The notes under the pieces were generated by a model. That model did not search any database. It worked only from the letters and a program-made list of their open reading frames with translations, and had not been told where the DNA came from. A DNA stretch of 12,866 nucleotides from an uncultured Collinsella sp. GTDB lineage: Bacteria; Actinomycetota; Coriobacteriia; Coriobacteriales; Coriobacteriaceae. This document shows positions 1 to 6,312 of the stretch, one piece after another. Made by a program: the position numbers and the translations under genes. Position 1 is the stretch's first letter, and each line of letters starts with the position of its first letter. The DNA lies in NCBI GenBank assembly GCA_947003675.1, contig CAMQPJ010000015.1, forward strand, positions 1-12,866. The letters run 5' to 3'.

Positions 1-51
1 AAACCCCCCCGGTGTCTCCCCCCGGGTGGCCATTCGGGGGGGTTTTTTTTT
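1..51 (+). terminator. Intrinsic terminator-like hairpin at the window edge
   Basis: AAACCCCCCCG at 1-11 pairs perfectly with CGGGGGGGTTT at 35-45, and a run of nine T follows at 43-51. This is a textbook rho-independent terminator for a plus-strand gene that ends before the window. Read on the minus strand it would also follow pta, but only three T are visible before the window ends, so a bidirectional role cannot be judged. The hairpin lies about 55 nt past the pta stop codon. Confidence 0.7.
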
Positions 52-105
52 GGTGGTGGTGTTTTTGTGGGGTTAGCCCGTGCGGCCTTCGGGCGAGTGC
101 GTCCG

Positions 106-1086
106 CTACTCAGCCATCTGAGCCTGGACGGCGGTGATGGCCACGACACCCACGATGTCGTCGGCAGAGCAGCCGCGCGACAGGTCGTTGACCGGCTTGG
201 CGATGCCCTGCAGGATGGGGCCGTAGGCGTCAGCGCCAGCGAAGCGCTGGACCAGCTTGTAGCCGATGTTGCCAGCCTCGAGGTCGGGGAACACGAGCAC
301 GTTGGCCTTACCGGCGACGGAGGAGCCGGGAGCCTTGAGCTGGGCGACGGTGGGGACGATGGCGGCGTCGAGCTGCAGGTCGCCGTCGATGGCGAGCTCG
401 GGAGCCTTCTCCTTGCAGAACTTCACGGCCTCCTGGACCTTCTTGGCGACCTCGCCACCGGCGGAGCCCATGGTGGAGTAGGAGAGCATGGCCACGTGCG
501 GCTCCACATTGCCCATGAAGGTGGACCAAGAGTGAGCGGAGGCGATGGCGATCTCGGAGAGCTCATCGGAGGACGGGTTGATGTTGAGGCCACAGTCGGC
601 AAAAATCAGCGTGCCGTCAGTACCGAACTGCGGAGTGTCGGTGCACATCACGAAGAAGGCCGAGACCAGCTTGGTGCCCGGGGCGGTCTTGAGGATCTGC
701 AACGCGGGGCGCAGGGTGTCGGCGGTGGAGTGGCAGGCGCCGGAGACCAGGCCGTCGGCATCGCCCATCTTGACCATCATGGTGCCAAAGTAGGTGGCGT
801 CCATCACCTGGGCGCGAGCCTGCTCGATGGTAACGCCCTTCTTGGCGCGGAGCTCGGCAAACTTCTGCGCGTACTCCTCGTGCTTCTCGGCGTTGCGCGG
901 GTCGATGACGGTAGCGCCGGGAACGTCGATCTCGTCGGGGTTGCCCAGGATGACGATCTTTGCCAGGCCCTCCTCGATGATCTTGGTGGCGGCGACGATG
1001 GTACGCGGGTCCTCGCCCTCGGGCAGGACGATGGTCTTAAGGTCGGCCTTGGCGGCAGACTTCATACGGTTAAGGAAATCGCTCAT
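106..1086 (-). CDS. pta: Phosphate acetyltransferase
   Basis: This 326-residue protein matches the short, single-domain form of phosphotransacetylase (about 330 residues), which exchanges acetyl-CoA and phosphate for acetyl phosphate and CoA in the cytoplasm. With acetate kinase it gives ATP and acetate during fermentation. Family motifs seen are the N-terminal IVLPEGEDPRT (19-29), the block DADGLVSGACHSTADTLRPA (109-128), TDGTLIFADCGLNINP (156-171) and the late LSYSTMGSA (201-209). The ATG is preceded on the minus strand by AAGGAG about 5 nt upstream, and no earlier start is needed. The usual partner ackA is not inside the window; it could lie beyond the left edge, but a terminator-like hairpin stands there. 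The gene is divergent from glf and has a roughly 120-nt leader with stem-loops. The family is clear; nothing odd is seen in the coding sequence. Confidence 0.95.
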   Translation of the reverse strand: MSDFLNRMKSAAKADLKTIVLPEGEDPRTIVAATKIIEEGLAKIVILGNPDEIDVPGATVIDPRNAEKHEEYAQKFAELRAKKGVTIEQARAQVMDATYFGTMMVKMGDADGLVSGACHSTADTLRPALQILKTAPGTKLVSAFFVMCTDTPQFGTDGTLIFADCGLNINPSSDELSEIAIASAHSWSTFMGNVEPHVAMLSYSTMGSAGGEVAKKVQEAVKFCKEKAPELAIDGDLQLDAAIVPTVAQLKAPGSSVAGKANVLVFPDLEAGNIGYKLVQRFAGADAYGPILQGIAKPVNDLSRGCSADDIVGVVAITAVQAQMAE

Positions 1087-1139
1087 GTTACTCCTTACAA
1101 GCGTTTCGCTAAGCTCCAGGCGCCCGGCTGTTCACGAAT

Positions 1140-1160
1140 AAACCCGCTGCTAGCGGGTTT
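1140..1160 (-). promoter_or_regulatory. Stem-loop in the pta leader
   Basis: AAACCCGCT (1140-1148) and AGCGGGTTT (1152-1160) form a perfect 9-bp stem with a 3-nt loop, 53 nt upstream of the pta start and inside its probable untranslated leader. Only three T follow on either strand, so it is a weak terminator at best. It could be a leader structure, an attenuator or a DNA-binding palindrome. The pairing is seen; the role is not known. Confidence 0.4.
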
Positions 1161-1213
1161 ACCTTTCAATTATGTACGCCGCGATGCTTGAGCTTTCCTT
1201 GTGTGGCAAGCTC

Positions 1214-1219
1214 ATTATA
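1214..1219 (-). promoter_or_regulatory. Candidate -10 element for pta
   Basis: The minus strand reads TATAAT here, a perfect -10 box, about 130 nt upstream of the pta start. No good -35 box is found 16-18 bp upstream. The predicted transcript would begin near 1207, inside a further inverted repeat, GAGCTT (1190-1195) and AAGCTC (1208-1213). Support rests on the hexamer and its place between divergent genes. Confidence 0.4.
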
Positions 1220-1233
1220 GGACGCATTAGCGC

Positions 1234-1239
1234 TATAAT
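1234..1239 (+). promoter_or_regulatory. Candidate -10 element for the glf operon
   Basis: The plus strand reads TATAAT here, about 80 nt upstream of glf, and would start transcripts near 1246. No convincing -35 is seen. It lies only 14 bp from the minus-strand TATAAT at 1214-1219, so two polymerases could not occupy both at once if both are used. This would link pta and glf expression, which is inference. Confidence 0.4.
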
Positions 1240-1255
1240 CGCTCTGATAAATATG

Positions 1256-1303
1256 TCTCGAAGAATGTTCGAGAAAAGCCCAGCTAACGAGCCCGTGGCT
1301 TTT
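1256..1303 (+). promoter_or_regulatory. Two stem-loops in the glf leader
   Basis: TCTCGAA (1256-1262) pairs with TTCGAGA (1268-1274) over a 5-nt loop, at the predicted 5' end of the glf transcript. Directly after it, AAAAGCC (1274-1280) pairs with GGCTTTT (1297-1303), with a small inner ACG/CGT pair. The second hairpin ends in TTTT just before the AAGGAG ribosome site (1307-1312), so it resembles a weak attenuator. The pairings are seen; regulation is inferred. Confidence 0.3.
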
Positions 1304-1317
1304 GACAAGGAGTATCG

Positions 1318-2520
1318 ATGCAGATTACCTCAGGCCTGCCTGAAGGCTTTAACGCCGGCGCGTACGACATGATCGTTGTCGGCGCCGGTTATGCCGGTGC
1401 CGTTTGCGCCCGCCGTCTTGCCGAAACCATCGGCTATCGTGTTGCCGTTTTGGAGCGCCGTAGCCACATTGCGGGCAATGCCTTCGACTGCACTGACGAG
1501 GCCGGGATCCTGGTCCACGAGTATGGTCCGCATATCTACCATACCTTTAACGAGCGCGTGCATAACTTCCTGTCGCGCTTTACCAAGTGGACGGACTACC
1601 AGCACAAGGTGCTCGCCAACATCAACGGTACCCTTATGCCCGTGCCCTTTAACCATGCGAGCCTTAAGCTTGCCTTTGGCGATGAGCGCGGCGAGGAGCT
1701 GTACCAAAAGCTCGTGGAGACCTTTGGCAAGGACGTCAAGGTGCCCATCATGGAGCTGCGCAAGAAGAACGACCCGGATCTTGCCGAGGTCGCCGATTAC
1801 GTCTACGAGAACGTCTTTTTGCATTACACCATGAAGCAGTGGGGCCAGACGCCCGATCAGATCGACCCCTCGATCACCGGCCGCGTCCCCGTCTTTGTGG
1901 GCGATGACGATCGCTACTTCCCGCAGGCTCCTTTCCAGGGCATGCCGCAGGACGGCTATACCGCGCTGTTCGAGCATATGCTCGATCATGATCTGATTGA
2001 TGTGTTCTGCGACGTGGACGCCCGTGACCTCTTTGAAATCGACGAGACCACCGTCAAGATTGACGGCAAGGTCTATGGTGGTGAGATCGTCTACACCGGT
2101 CCACTCGACGAGCTGTTCAACCTCGACCTGGGCGCGCTGCCGTACCGCACGCTCGATATGAAGTTCGAGACGCTCGATATGGATCAGTTCCAGCCCGTGG
2201 GCACCGTCAACTACACCACGAGCGAGGACTACACGCGTATCACCGAGTTCAAGAACATGACCGGTCAGGTCCTGCCCGGCAAGACCACCATCATGAAGGA
2301 GTACTCCAAAGCCTATACGCCCGGCTCGGGTGAGACGCCGTACTACGCCATTCTTGAGCCCGAGAACCGTGAGCTCTACGAGCGCTATCTTGAGCGTGTC
2401 CAGAACCTGACGAACTTCCACCCGGTGGGTCGTCTGGCCGAGTATCGTTACTACGATATGGACGCCGTGACCAATTCCGCCCTCGATCTTTCGGATGAGA
2501 TTATCGCCTGCCATGCATAA
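1318..2520 (+). CDS. glf: UDP-galactopyranose mutase
   Basis: This 400-residue flavoprotein interconverts UDP-galactopyranose and UDP-galactofuranose in the cytoplasm, supplying the donor for galactofuranose in surface glycans. The FAD-binding GAGYAG motif is at 22-27. Other family blocks are VHEYGPHIYHTFN (66-78), YTGPLDELF (259-267), LPYRTL (274-279), KEYSKAY (327-333), PYYAI (341-345) and GRLAEYRYYDMD (371-382). These match the FAD and substrate-binding regions of known Glf enzymes. The ATG has AAGGAG 5 nt upstream. This start leaves about 16 residues before the Rossmann strand, more than in E. coli Glf; an internal Met at 18 has no ribosome site. The gene overlaps the next by 8 nt, so the two are very probably co-transcribed. 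The assignment is secure. Confidence 0.96.
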   Translation: MQITSGLPEGFNAGAYDMIVVGAGYAGAVCARRLAETIGYRVAVLERRSHIAGNAFDCTDEAGILVHEYGPHIYHTFNERVHNFLSRFTKWTDYQHKVLANINGTLMPVPFNHASLKLAFGDERGEELYQKLVETFGKDVKVPIMELRKKNDPDLAEVADYVYENVFLHYTMKQWGQTPDQIDPSITGRVPVFVGDDDRYFPQAPFQGMPQDGYTALFEHMLDHDLIDVFCDVDARDLFEIDETTVKIDGKVYGGEIVYTGPLDELFNLDLGALPYRTLDMKFETLDMDQFQPVGTVNYTTSEDYTRITEFKNMTGQVLPGKTTIMKEYSKAYTPGSGETPYYAILEPENRELYERYLERVQNLTNFHPVGRLAEYRYYDMDAVTNSALDLSDEIIACHA

Positions 2521-3544
2521 AGTCATAACATTCGGTATTCCCTCGTATAACGCCGCCAAGGACATGGACCATTGCATCACCTCCATCTTGGAGGGGAGCA
2601 ATTACGCTACCGATATCGAGATTATCGTGGTGGACGACGGATCCAAGGACGAGACGGCCGCCAAGGCCGACGAGTGGGAGGCCCGTTATCCTGGAATCAT
2701 CCGCGCGGTGCACCAGGAGAATGGCGGCCACGGCATCGCCGTTCTTTCGGGCCTGCGCGAGGCGCAGGGCACCTACTACAAGGTTGTCGACTCGGACGAC
2801 TGGCTCGACGGTGCGGCGCTTTCGACCATGCTGTCGATTTTGCGTGGCTTTGAGGAGCGCGACCAGCGCGTCGACCTGTTTATCTCGAACTACGTGTACG
2901 AGAAGGTTTACGAGGGCACGCATACCGCTATTGGCTACAAGTTTGCCCTGCCGCGCAAAAAGATTTTCTCTTGGGACCAGATCGGACACTTCCGTCCCGA
3001 TCAAAATCTGCTCATGCACAGCCTGTGCTATCGCACCGATGTACTGCGCGAGTCCAATCTGCCTATGCCGGCACACACGTTCTACGTGGATAATATCTAC
3101 GCATACGTGCCGCTGCCGCGCTGCAAGACCATGTACTACGCCGACATCGACCTCTATCGCTACTTTATCGGTCGCGAGGGCCAGAGCGTCAATGAGGCTA
3201 CGATGGTCAAGCGTCTGGGTCAGCAGTTCCGCGTAACGCGCATCATGATGGAATCGTTCCACCTGTACCAGGACGTCGAGTCCTCGCGTCTGCGTTCGTA
3301 CATGATGGGCTACTTCACCATGATGATGGCGATTTGCTCGGTGCTCACCAAGCTTTCCGAGGAAGATTGTGCCGATGAGCGCCTGAAGACGCTGTGGAAG
3401 GATCTGAAGGCTTACGACGAGCGCATGTATCGTCACGCGCGCTACGGCGTGGTCGGGATCTTCACCAATCTGCGTGGACGGGCCGGAGACAAAACTACAC
3501 TCGGCCTATACCATCTGGCTTCAAAGATCTTCAAATTCAACTAG
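2513..3544 (+). CDS. Family 2 (GT-A fold) glycosyltransferase
   Basis: This cytoplasmic enzyme of 343 residues has the hallmarks of glycosyltransferase family 2: an N-terminal strand ITFGIPSYN (5-13), the nucleotide-binding IIVVDDGS (37-44), and the metal-binding DSDD (93-96) followed by WLDG. No clear multi-span membrane region is present; only a moderately hydrophobic YMMGYFTMMMAI segment occurs late. I placed the start at the ATG at 2513, inside the glf stop region (8-nt overlap), because GT2 proteins begin just before the first strand. An in-frame ATG at 2495 would add six residues. Neither has a strong ribosome site, so translation is probably coupled to glf. Being next to glf, it may transfer galactofuranose or build the same glycan, but donor and acceptor cannot be read from the sequence. 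Its last codons are part of a large palindrome. Confidence 0.9.
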   Translation: MHKVITFGIPSYNAAKDMDHCITSILEGSNYATDIEIIVVDDGSKDETAAKADEWEARYPGIIRAVHQENGGHGIAVLSGLREAQGTYYKVVDSDDWLDGAALSTMLSILRGFEERDQRVDLFISNYVYEKVYEGTHTAIGYKFALPRKKIFSWDQIGHFRPDQNLLMHSLCYRTDVLRESNLPMPAHTFYVDNIYAYVPLPRCKTMYYADIDLYRYFIGREGQSVNEATMVKRLGQQFRVTRIMMESFHLYQDVESSRLRSYMMGYFTMMMAICSVLTKLSEEDCADERLKTLWKDLKAYDERMYRHARYGVVGIFTNLRGRAGDKTTLGLYHLASKIFKFN

Positions 3545-3721
3545 TGCAGAAACGCTCGGGTAACGGGGACCCCTGGTCCTTAACTTGCTACTTCGAACAG
3601 TCCTGCGCAAGACGGAGGCGCCACTGGCGCCTCCTTTGCGTGCGGAACTCGTATCAAGTTAAGGACCAGGGGTCCTCTGCTATGTCTCGCTTTGTGTCAG
3701 CAAACTGAATTTGAAGATCTT
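3524..3721. repeat. Concentric palindrome (element A) after the glycosyltransferase
   Basis: Three inverted repeats share almost the same centre, near 3622. The outer pair is 3524-3539 (within the last glycosyltransferase codons) and 3706-3721, 16 bp and perfect. The middle pair is 3567-3587 and 3655-3675, 21 bp and perfect, beginning GGACCCCTGG. The inner pair is 3614-3622 (GGAGGCGCC) and 3626-3634. Between the middle and inner arms lie ACAGTCCTG (3597-3605) and CGTGCGGAACTCG (3639-3651), both found again in element B. The transcript would fold into one long bulged hairpin in the 3' untranslated region. Confidence 0.85.
3614..3637 (+). terminator. Probable terminator of the glf operon
   Basis: GGAGGCGCC (3614-3622) and GGCGCCTCC (3626-3634) form a perfect 9-bp GC-rich stem with an ACT loop, followed by TTT. 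The T run is short. Termination may instead, or also, depend on the much longer enclosing hairpin of element A. It lies 70 nt after the glycosyltransferase stop. Confidence 0.5.
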
Positions 3722-3770
3722 GGACGCGCGGTACACAGGGGCCTGGGCTGAAGGGGATCTTGTTGAGTAG

Positions 3771-3893
3771 GTTGCCCGGTGGAGCTTGGTTATGTTTGTC
3801 GCGAGTTCCGCACGAGCCGAAGAGCACTTAATGTGCTCTTCGTGCGAGCCAGGACTGTAGAGCAGCAAACATAACCAAGACCCACCGGGCAAC
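3771..3893. repeat. Concentric palindrome (element B) after the S58 peptidase
   Basis: Arms of 28 nt at 3771-3798 and 3866-3893 are complementary at 26 positions: 12 bp, a 2-nt mismatch, then 14 bp. Inside, CGAAGAGCAC (3818-3827) pairs perfectly with GTGCTCTTCG (3833-3842) over TTAAT, centred with the arms. Between arms and inner stem are CGAGTTCCGCACG (3802-3814) and CAGGACTGT (3850-3858), the reverse complements of the two core strands of element A. The element begins 13 nt past the stop of the minus-strand peptidase gene and probably serves as its 3' untranslated structure and terminator. Confidence 0.85.
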
Positions 3894-3906
3894 CGGTCGA
3901 GTAAGG

Positions 3907-4908
3907 TTACTTCGCGGCACCCGGGATTCCGTGGGAGGTTTTGGCAGTTTTGGCTCCGTTTACGATGGCGGTCTGTAGGGCCCTTACGGCGAGCATGCCC
4001 AGCAGGTCTAGGGGTACGGCGGCGCTTGCCTGAGCACCCAGTTTGCCGCTGGCGAGGGTGTAGATGGTGTCGCCGTCGTTGGTGGTGTGCGTGGGGCGGA
4101 TGGCGTGCGCATAGGCGTCTGCTGCCATCTGGGAGACCTTGGTGGCCTGCGCCTTAGTGAGCTTCACGTTGGTGACGATGCAGCTGATGGTGGTGTTGGT
4201 GCGGTCGAGCGGCATCTGCATAGATCCGGCGGCGGCAAAGGCTGCGAGCTCCATGTCGACGATCTGGTCGCTATCTGCTGCAGCGCGCATGCCAGCGATC
4301 CATTCACCGGTGAAGGGGTCGACGACATTGCCACAGGCGTTGACCGAGACCACGGCGCCCACCTTAACAGGGCCGAGTGCCACGGCGGCGGCTCCAAGGC
4401 CGGCCTTCATGCAGGTGGCGGGACCCATGAGCTTGCCCACGGTGGCGCCGGTGCCGGCGCCCACATTGCCCTGCTCGAGCGTGGTGGGGGTGTTGTCGAG
4501 CGCCTCGCGCACGGCGGAGATGCCAGCCTCAATGTCGGGGCGTACGGTGGGGTCGCCAAAGGCGAGGTCGAAGATGCAGCTAGAGCACACGATGGGCACC
4601 TGCGTGGGGCCGACGGGAAGGCCGATGCCGCGGCTCTCGAGCTCGCGGGCGACGCCGCTTGCGGCCTCCAGACCAAAGGCCGATCCACCCGAAAGGCAGA
4701 CGGCGTGGACCTTGTCCACGGTGTTCTCGGGACGCAGCAAATCGGTCTCGCGCGATGCCGGGGCGCCGCCGCGAACGTCAACGCCGCCCGTTGCGCCTTC
4801 GGTTGCCACAATTACGGTGCAACCGGTGCCGGCCTCCTCGTCCGTATAGTTGCCAAAGCAAAAGCCATCGACATCGCAAACGTCAATGGCCTCAAGCAGT
4901 GTATCCAT
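3907..4908 (-). CDS. P1 family (S58, DmpA-like) peptidase
   Basis: This 333-residue protein matches the P1/S58 family of self-processing N-terminal-nucleophile hydrolases related to DmpA aminopeptidase and beta-peptidyl aminopeptidases. Conserved blocks seen are GATGGVDVRGGAPASRETDL (38-57), AVCLSGGSAFGLEAASGV (69-86), VPIV (104-107) before the FDLAFGD strand, and the glycine-rich GNVGAGTGATVGK (147-159) that surrounds the expected autocleavage and nucleophile region. I did not assign the nucleophile residue. No signal peptide is present, so it is cytoplasmic. Members hydrolyse short or unusual peptides; the substrate here is unknown. The ATG is preceded by AGGAG 7 nt upstream. It follows maf by 101 nt containing a terminator-like hairpin and its own leader hairpin, so it may be transcribed separately. 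Family call is strong, function weak. Confidence 0.9.
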   Translation of the reverse strand: MDTLLEAIDVCDVDGFCFGNYTDEEAGTGCTVIVATEGATGGVDVRGGAPASRETDLLRPENTVDKVHAVCLSGGSAFGLEAASGVARELESRGIGLPVGPTQVPIVCSSCIFDLAFGDPTVRPDIEAGISAVREALDNTPTTLEQGNVGAGTGATVGKLMGPATCMKAGLGAAAVALGPVKVGAVVSVNACGNVVDPFTGEWIAGMRAAADSDQIVDMELAAFAAAGSMQMPLDRTNTTISCIVTNVKLTKAQATKVSQMAADAYAHAIRPTHTTNDGDTIYTLASGKLGAQASAAVPLDLLGMLAVRALQTAIVNGAKTAKTSHGIPGAAK

Positions 4909-4931
4909 GTTTTACTCCTATCGGTTTTCCG

Positions 4932-4948
4932 CCGGGCCTTATGCCCGG
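4932..4948 (-). promoter_or_regulatory. Stem-loop in the peptidase leader
   Basis: CCGGGC (4932-4937) and GCCCGG (4943-4948) form a 6-bp stem with a CTTAT loop, 24 nt upstream of the peptidase start and just before its AGGAG ribosome site. It could affect translation. No regulator can be named. Confidence 0.25.
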
Positions 4949-4978
4949 TCGGGATCCGTACGGTACGCCGAAATTGTA

Positions 4979-5001
4979 GGCGCTGGGGGATACCCAGCGC
5001 C
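4979..5001 (-). terminator. Hairpin downstream of maf
   Basis: GGCGCTGGG (4979-4987) and CCCAGCGCC (4993-5001) form a perfect 9-bp stem with a 5-nt loop, 8 nt past the maf stop. On the minus strand it is followed by TACAATTTC, a weak T tract, so it is a partial or leaky terminator between maf and the peptidase gene. The same TACAAT could serve as a -10 for the peptidase, but no -35 is seen. Confidence 0.5.
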
Positions 5002-5009
5002 AGATGCAA

Positions 5010-5591
5010 TTACGATAGTTTTTGAATCGCGCGCGCGACGCGAGCGATGGGCAGGCCCACCACGTTGTAGAAGTCGCCCGAAATATCATGCACGAGCATG
5101 CGTCCGCCTGTGCCCTGAATGCCGTAGGCGCCTGCCTTGTCCATGGGCTCGCCCGAGGCGACGTAGCGCTCAATCTGCTCGTCGGTGAGCTCATAGAACG
5201 TCACGTCGGTCACATCGACAAACGACAGGCTCTCGGCAGCGTGTGGGGCGGTGGTGTCTCCGGCTCTAACGATGCAGACGCCGGTTGCGACCTGGTGCGT
5301 GCGCCCCGAGAGCTCGTGGAGCATGGTGCGGGCTTCGTCCTCGTTTGCCGGCTTGCCCAAAAGCTTGCCATCGAAGGTGACGATGGTGTCGGCCGCGATG
5401 GTCAACTCATTGGGCTCGGCGTGCTCGGCGGCAACGGCGGCAGCCTTAGCGCGAGCTAAGCGCTCGACAAGCGTAAGCGGGGTTTCGTCATCAAAAGGAG
5501 TCTCGTCGATGTCAGCGGGAATGACGCGGATGTCGTAGCCCGCTTCGCGCATCAACTCGATGCGGCGCGGTGATTGCGAAGCCAAAATCAT
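5010..5591 (-). CDS. maf: Maf-family nucleoside triphosphate pyrophosphatase
   Basis: This 193-residue protein is a Maf/HAM1-fold house-cleaning enzyme that hydrolyses nucleoside triphosphates to monophosphates and pyrophosphate; the family acts on dTTP, UTP or modified nucleotides and is linked to septum inhibition. Diagnostic residues are the N-terminal LASQSPRR (3-10), AADTIV with the metal-binding Asp68, the Lys of LLGKP (80) and the C-terminal DKAGAYGIQG block. The length is normal. Its ATG overlaps the stop of the upstream DJ-1 gene as ATGA, which indicates translational coupling; no separate ribosome site is needed. The exact nucleotide preference (dTTP/UTP against other subclasses) was not resolved. 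The family call is secure. Confidence 0.94.
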   Translation of the reverse strand: MILASQSPRRIELMREAGYDIRVIPADIDETPFDDETPLTLVERLARAKAAAVAAEHAEPNELTIAADTIVTFDGKLLGKPANEDEARTMLHELSGRTHQVATGVCIVRAGDTTAPHAAESLSFVDVTDVTFYELTDEQIERYVASGEPMDKAGAYGIQGTGGRMLVHDISGDFYNVVGLPIARVARAIQKLS

Positions 5592-6130
5592 AGCTGAATG
5601 CCCTCGGCAACCTTCTCGACAGCCTTGTCGCCGGCGAGCGTACGCAGCAGCTCAAGCGCAAAGGGGAGCGACTGGGCCATGCCGCTGGCGGTGATGATGT
5701 TGCCGTCGTGCGTGACCTTGTCGCCGGTATAGGCGCCCTCGGGAAAACTCTTCTCAAAGCCGGGGAAGCACGTGGCGTGGCGTCCCTCGAGCAGGTCAAG
5801 CTCACCCAGGATAAACGGGGCGGCGCAGATGGCGGCGACGTGCTTGGTCGCGGCGAAATCGCAGACTAAGTCGCAGACGCGCTGGTCGGCGCGCAGGTTG
5901 GTGGCACCGGGCAGGCCGCCGGGCAGCACGACGCAGTCGTACTCGTCAAAGTTAATCTCGTCAAAGAGTGCGTCGCAAGTTACGGGAATCTGCAGCGAGC
6001 TTACGACCTCGCGCGTGGGCATGATCGAGACGAGCGTGGCGCGCACACCGCCGCGACGCATGACATCGACCATGGTCAGGCATTCAATCGTTTCAAAGCC
6101 ATCGGCGGCAAGAACGGCAACGCTGGGCAT
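5588..6130 (-). CDS. DJ-1/PfpI family protein
   Basis: This 180-residue protein has the flavodoxin-like DJ-1/ThiJ/PfpI fold. It begins PSVAVLAADGFETIE (2-16) with the conserved acidic residue Glu13, has VVLPGGLPGA (67-76), and carries the nucleophile-elbow Cys102 in AAICAAPFIL, the residue used by DJ-1-type enzymes. The closest style is the YajL/DJ-1 branch, whose proteins are thought to handle oxidised or glycated substrates; the exact activity is disputed. I chose the ATG at 6130 because AAAGGAA lies about 6 nt upstream and the strand starts at once. A longer reading back to 6196 adds 22 non-conserved residues. The gene heads the operon with maf, overlapping it by 4 nt, and has a candidate promoter at 6168-6196. 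Confidence 0.92.
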   Translation of the reverse strand: MPSVAVLAADGFETIECLTMVDVMRRGGVRATLVSIMPTREVVSSLQIPVTCDALFDEINFDEYDCVVLPGGLPGATNLRADQRVCDLVCDFAATKHVAAICAAPFILGELDLLEGRHATCFPGFEKSFPEGAYTGDKVTHDGNIITASGMAQSLPFALELLRTLAGDKAVEKVAEGIQL

Positions 6131-6167
6131 AAGGGTTCCTTTCAAAAAGCGGCATACAATTAGCCGT

Positions 6168-6196
6168 CTTATACCCCGAAGACATACGCTTGCCAC
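6168..6196 (-). promoter_or_regulatory. Promoter candidate for the DJ-1-maf operon
   Basis: On the minus strand GTGGCA (6196-6191) and TATAAG (6173-6168) are separated by 17 bp, matching four of six -35 and five of six -10 positions. The -10 lies 37 nt upstream of the DJ-1 start codon, leaving a short leader with the ribosome site. Confidence 0.45.
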
Positions 6197-6312
6197 GCCC
6201 CAATCTCAAAAAGACCGGTCGTGCCTGGGTGTTGCGCACTAGGAGGGGCTTGCGGTGCGGCGATAAAATCTCGGCATCCGTCATCTTTCGCAACATGAGG
6301 AGCTGATTTGCG

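Noticed and set aside
67..1191. 374-codon plus-strand ORF opposite pta
   Set aside because: It mirrors the third-position GC pattern of pta; the protein is low-complexity Gly/Asp/His/Leu-rich with no family motifs.
1257..1272. Possible LexA (SOS) box, TCGAAGAATGTTCGA
   Set aside because: The half-sites resemble TCGAAC...GTTCGA but one base is missing, so spacing is wrong, and pta or glf are not expected SOS genes.
1330..2601. 423-codon minus-strand ORF opposite glf and the glycosyltransferase start
   Set aside because: It is an antisense shadow of two well-recognised genes; composition and lack of motifs argue against coding.
2501..3436. 311-codon minus-strand ORF opposite the glycosyltransferase
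   Set aside because: Antisense shadow; the plus strand holds the DDGS and DSDD glycosyltransferase motifs.
3680..3892. 70-codon minus-strand ORF between the two large palindromes, ending near ASKIFKF
   Set aside because: It runs through an arm of element B and the mirrored glycosyltransferase end; the likeness is explained by the inverted repeat, and no ribosome site or family is seen.
4087..5025. 312-codon plus-strand ORF opposite the peptidase
   Set aside because: Antisense shadow of the conserved S58 gene, Gly/Ala/His-rich and without motifs.
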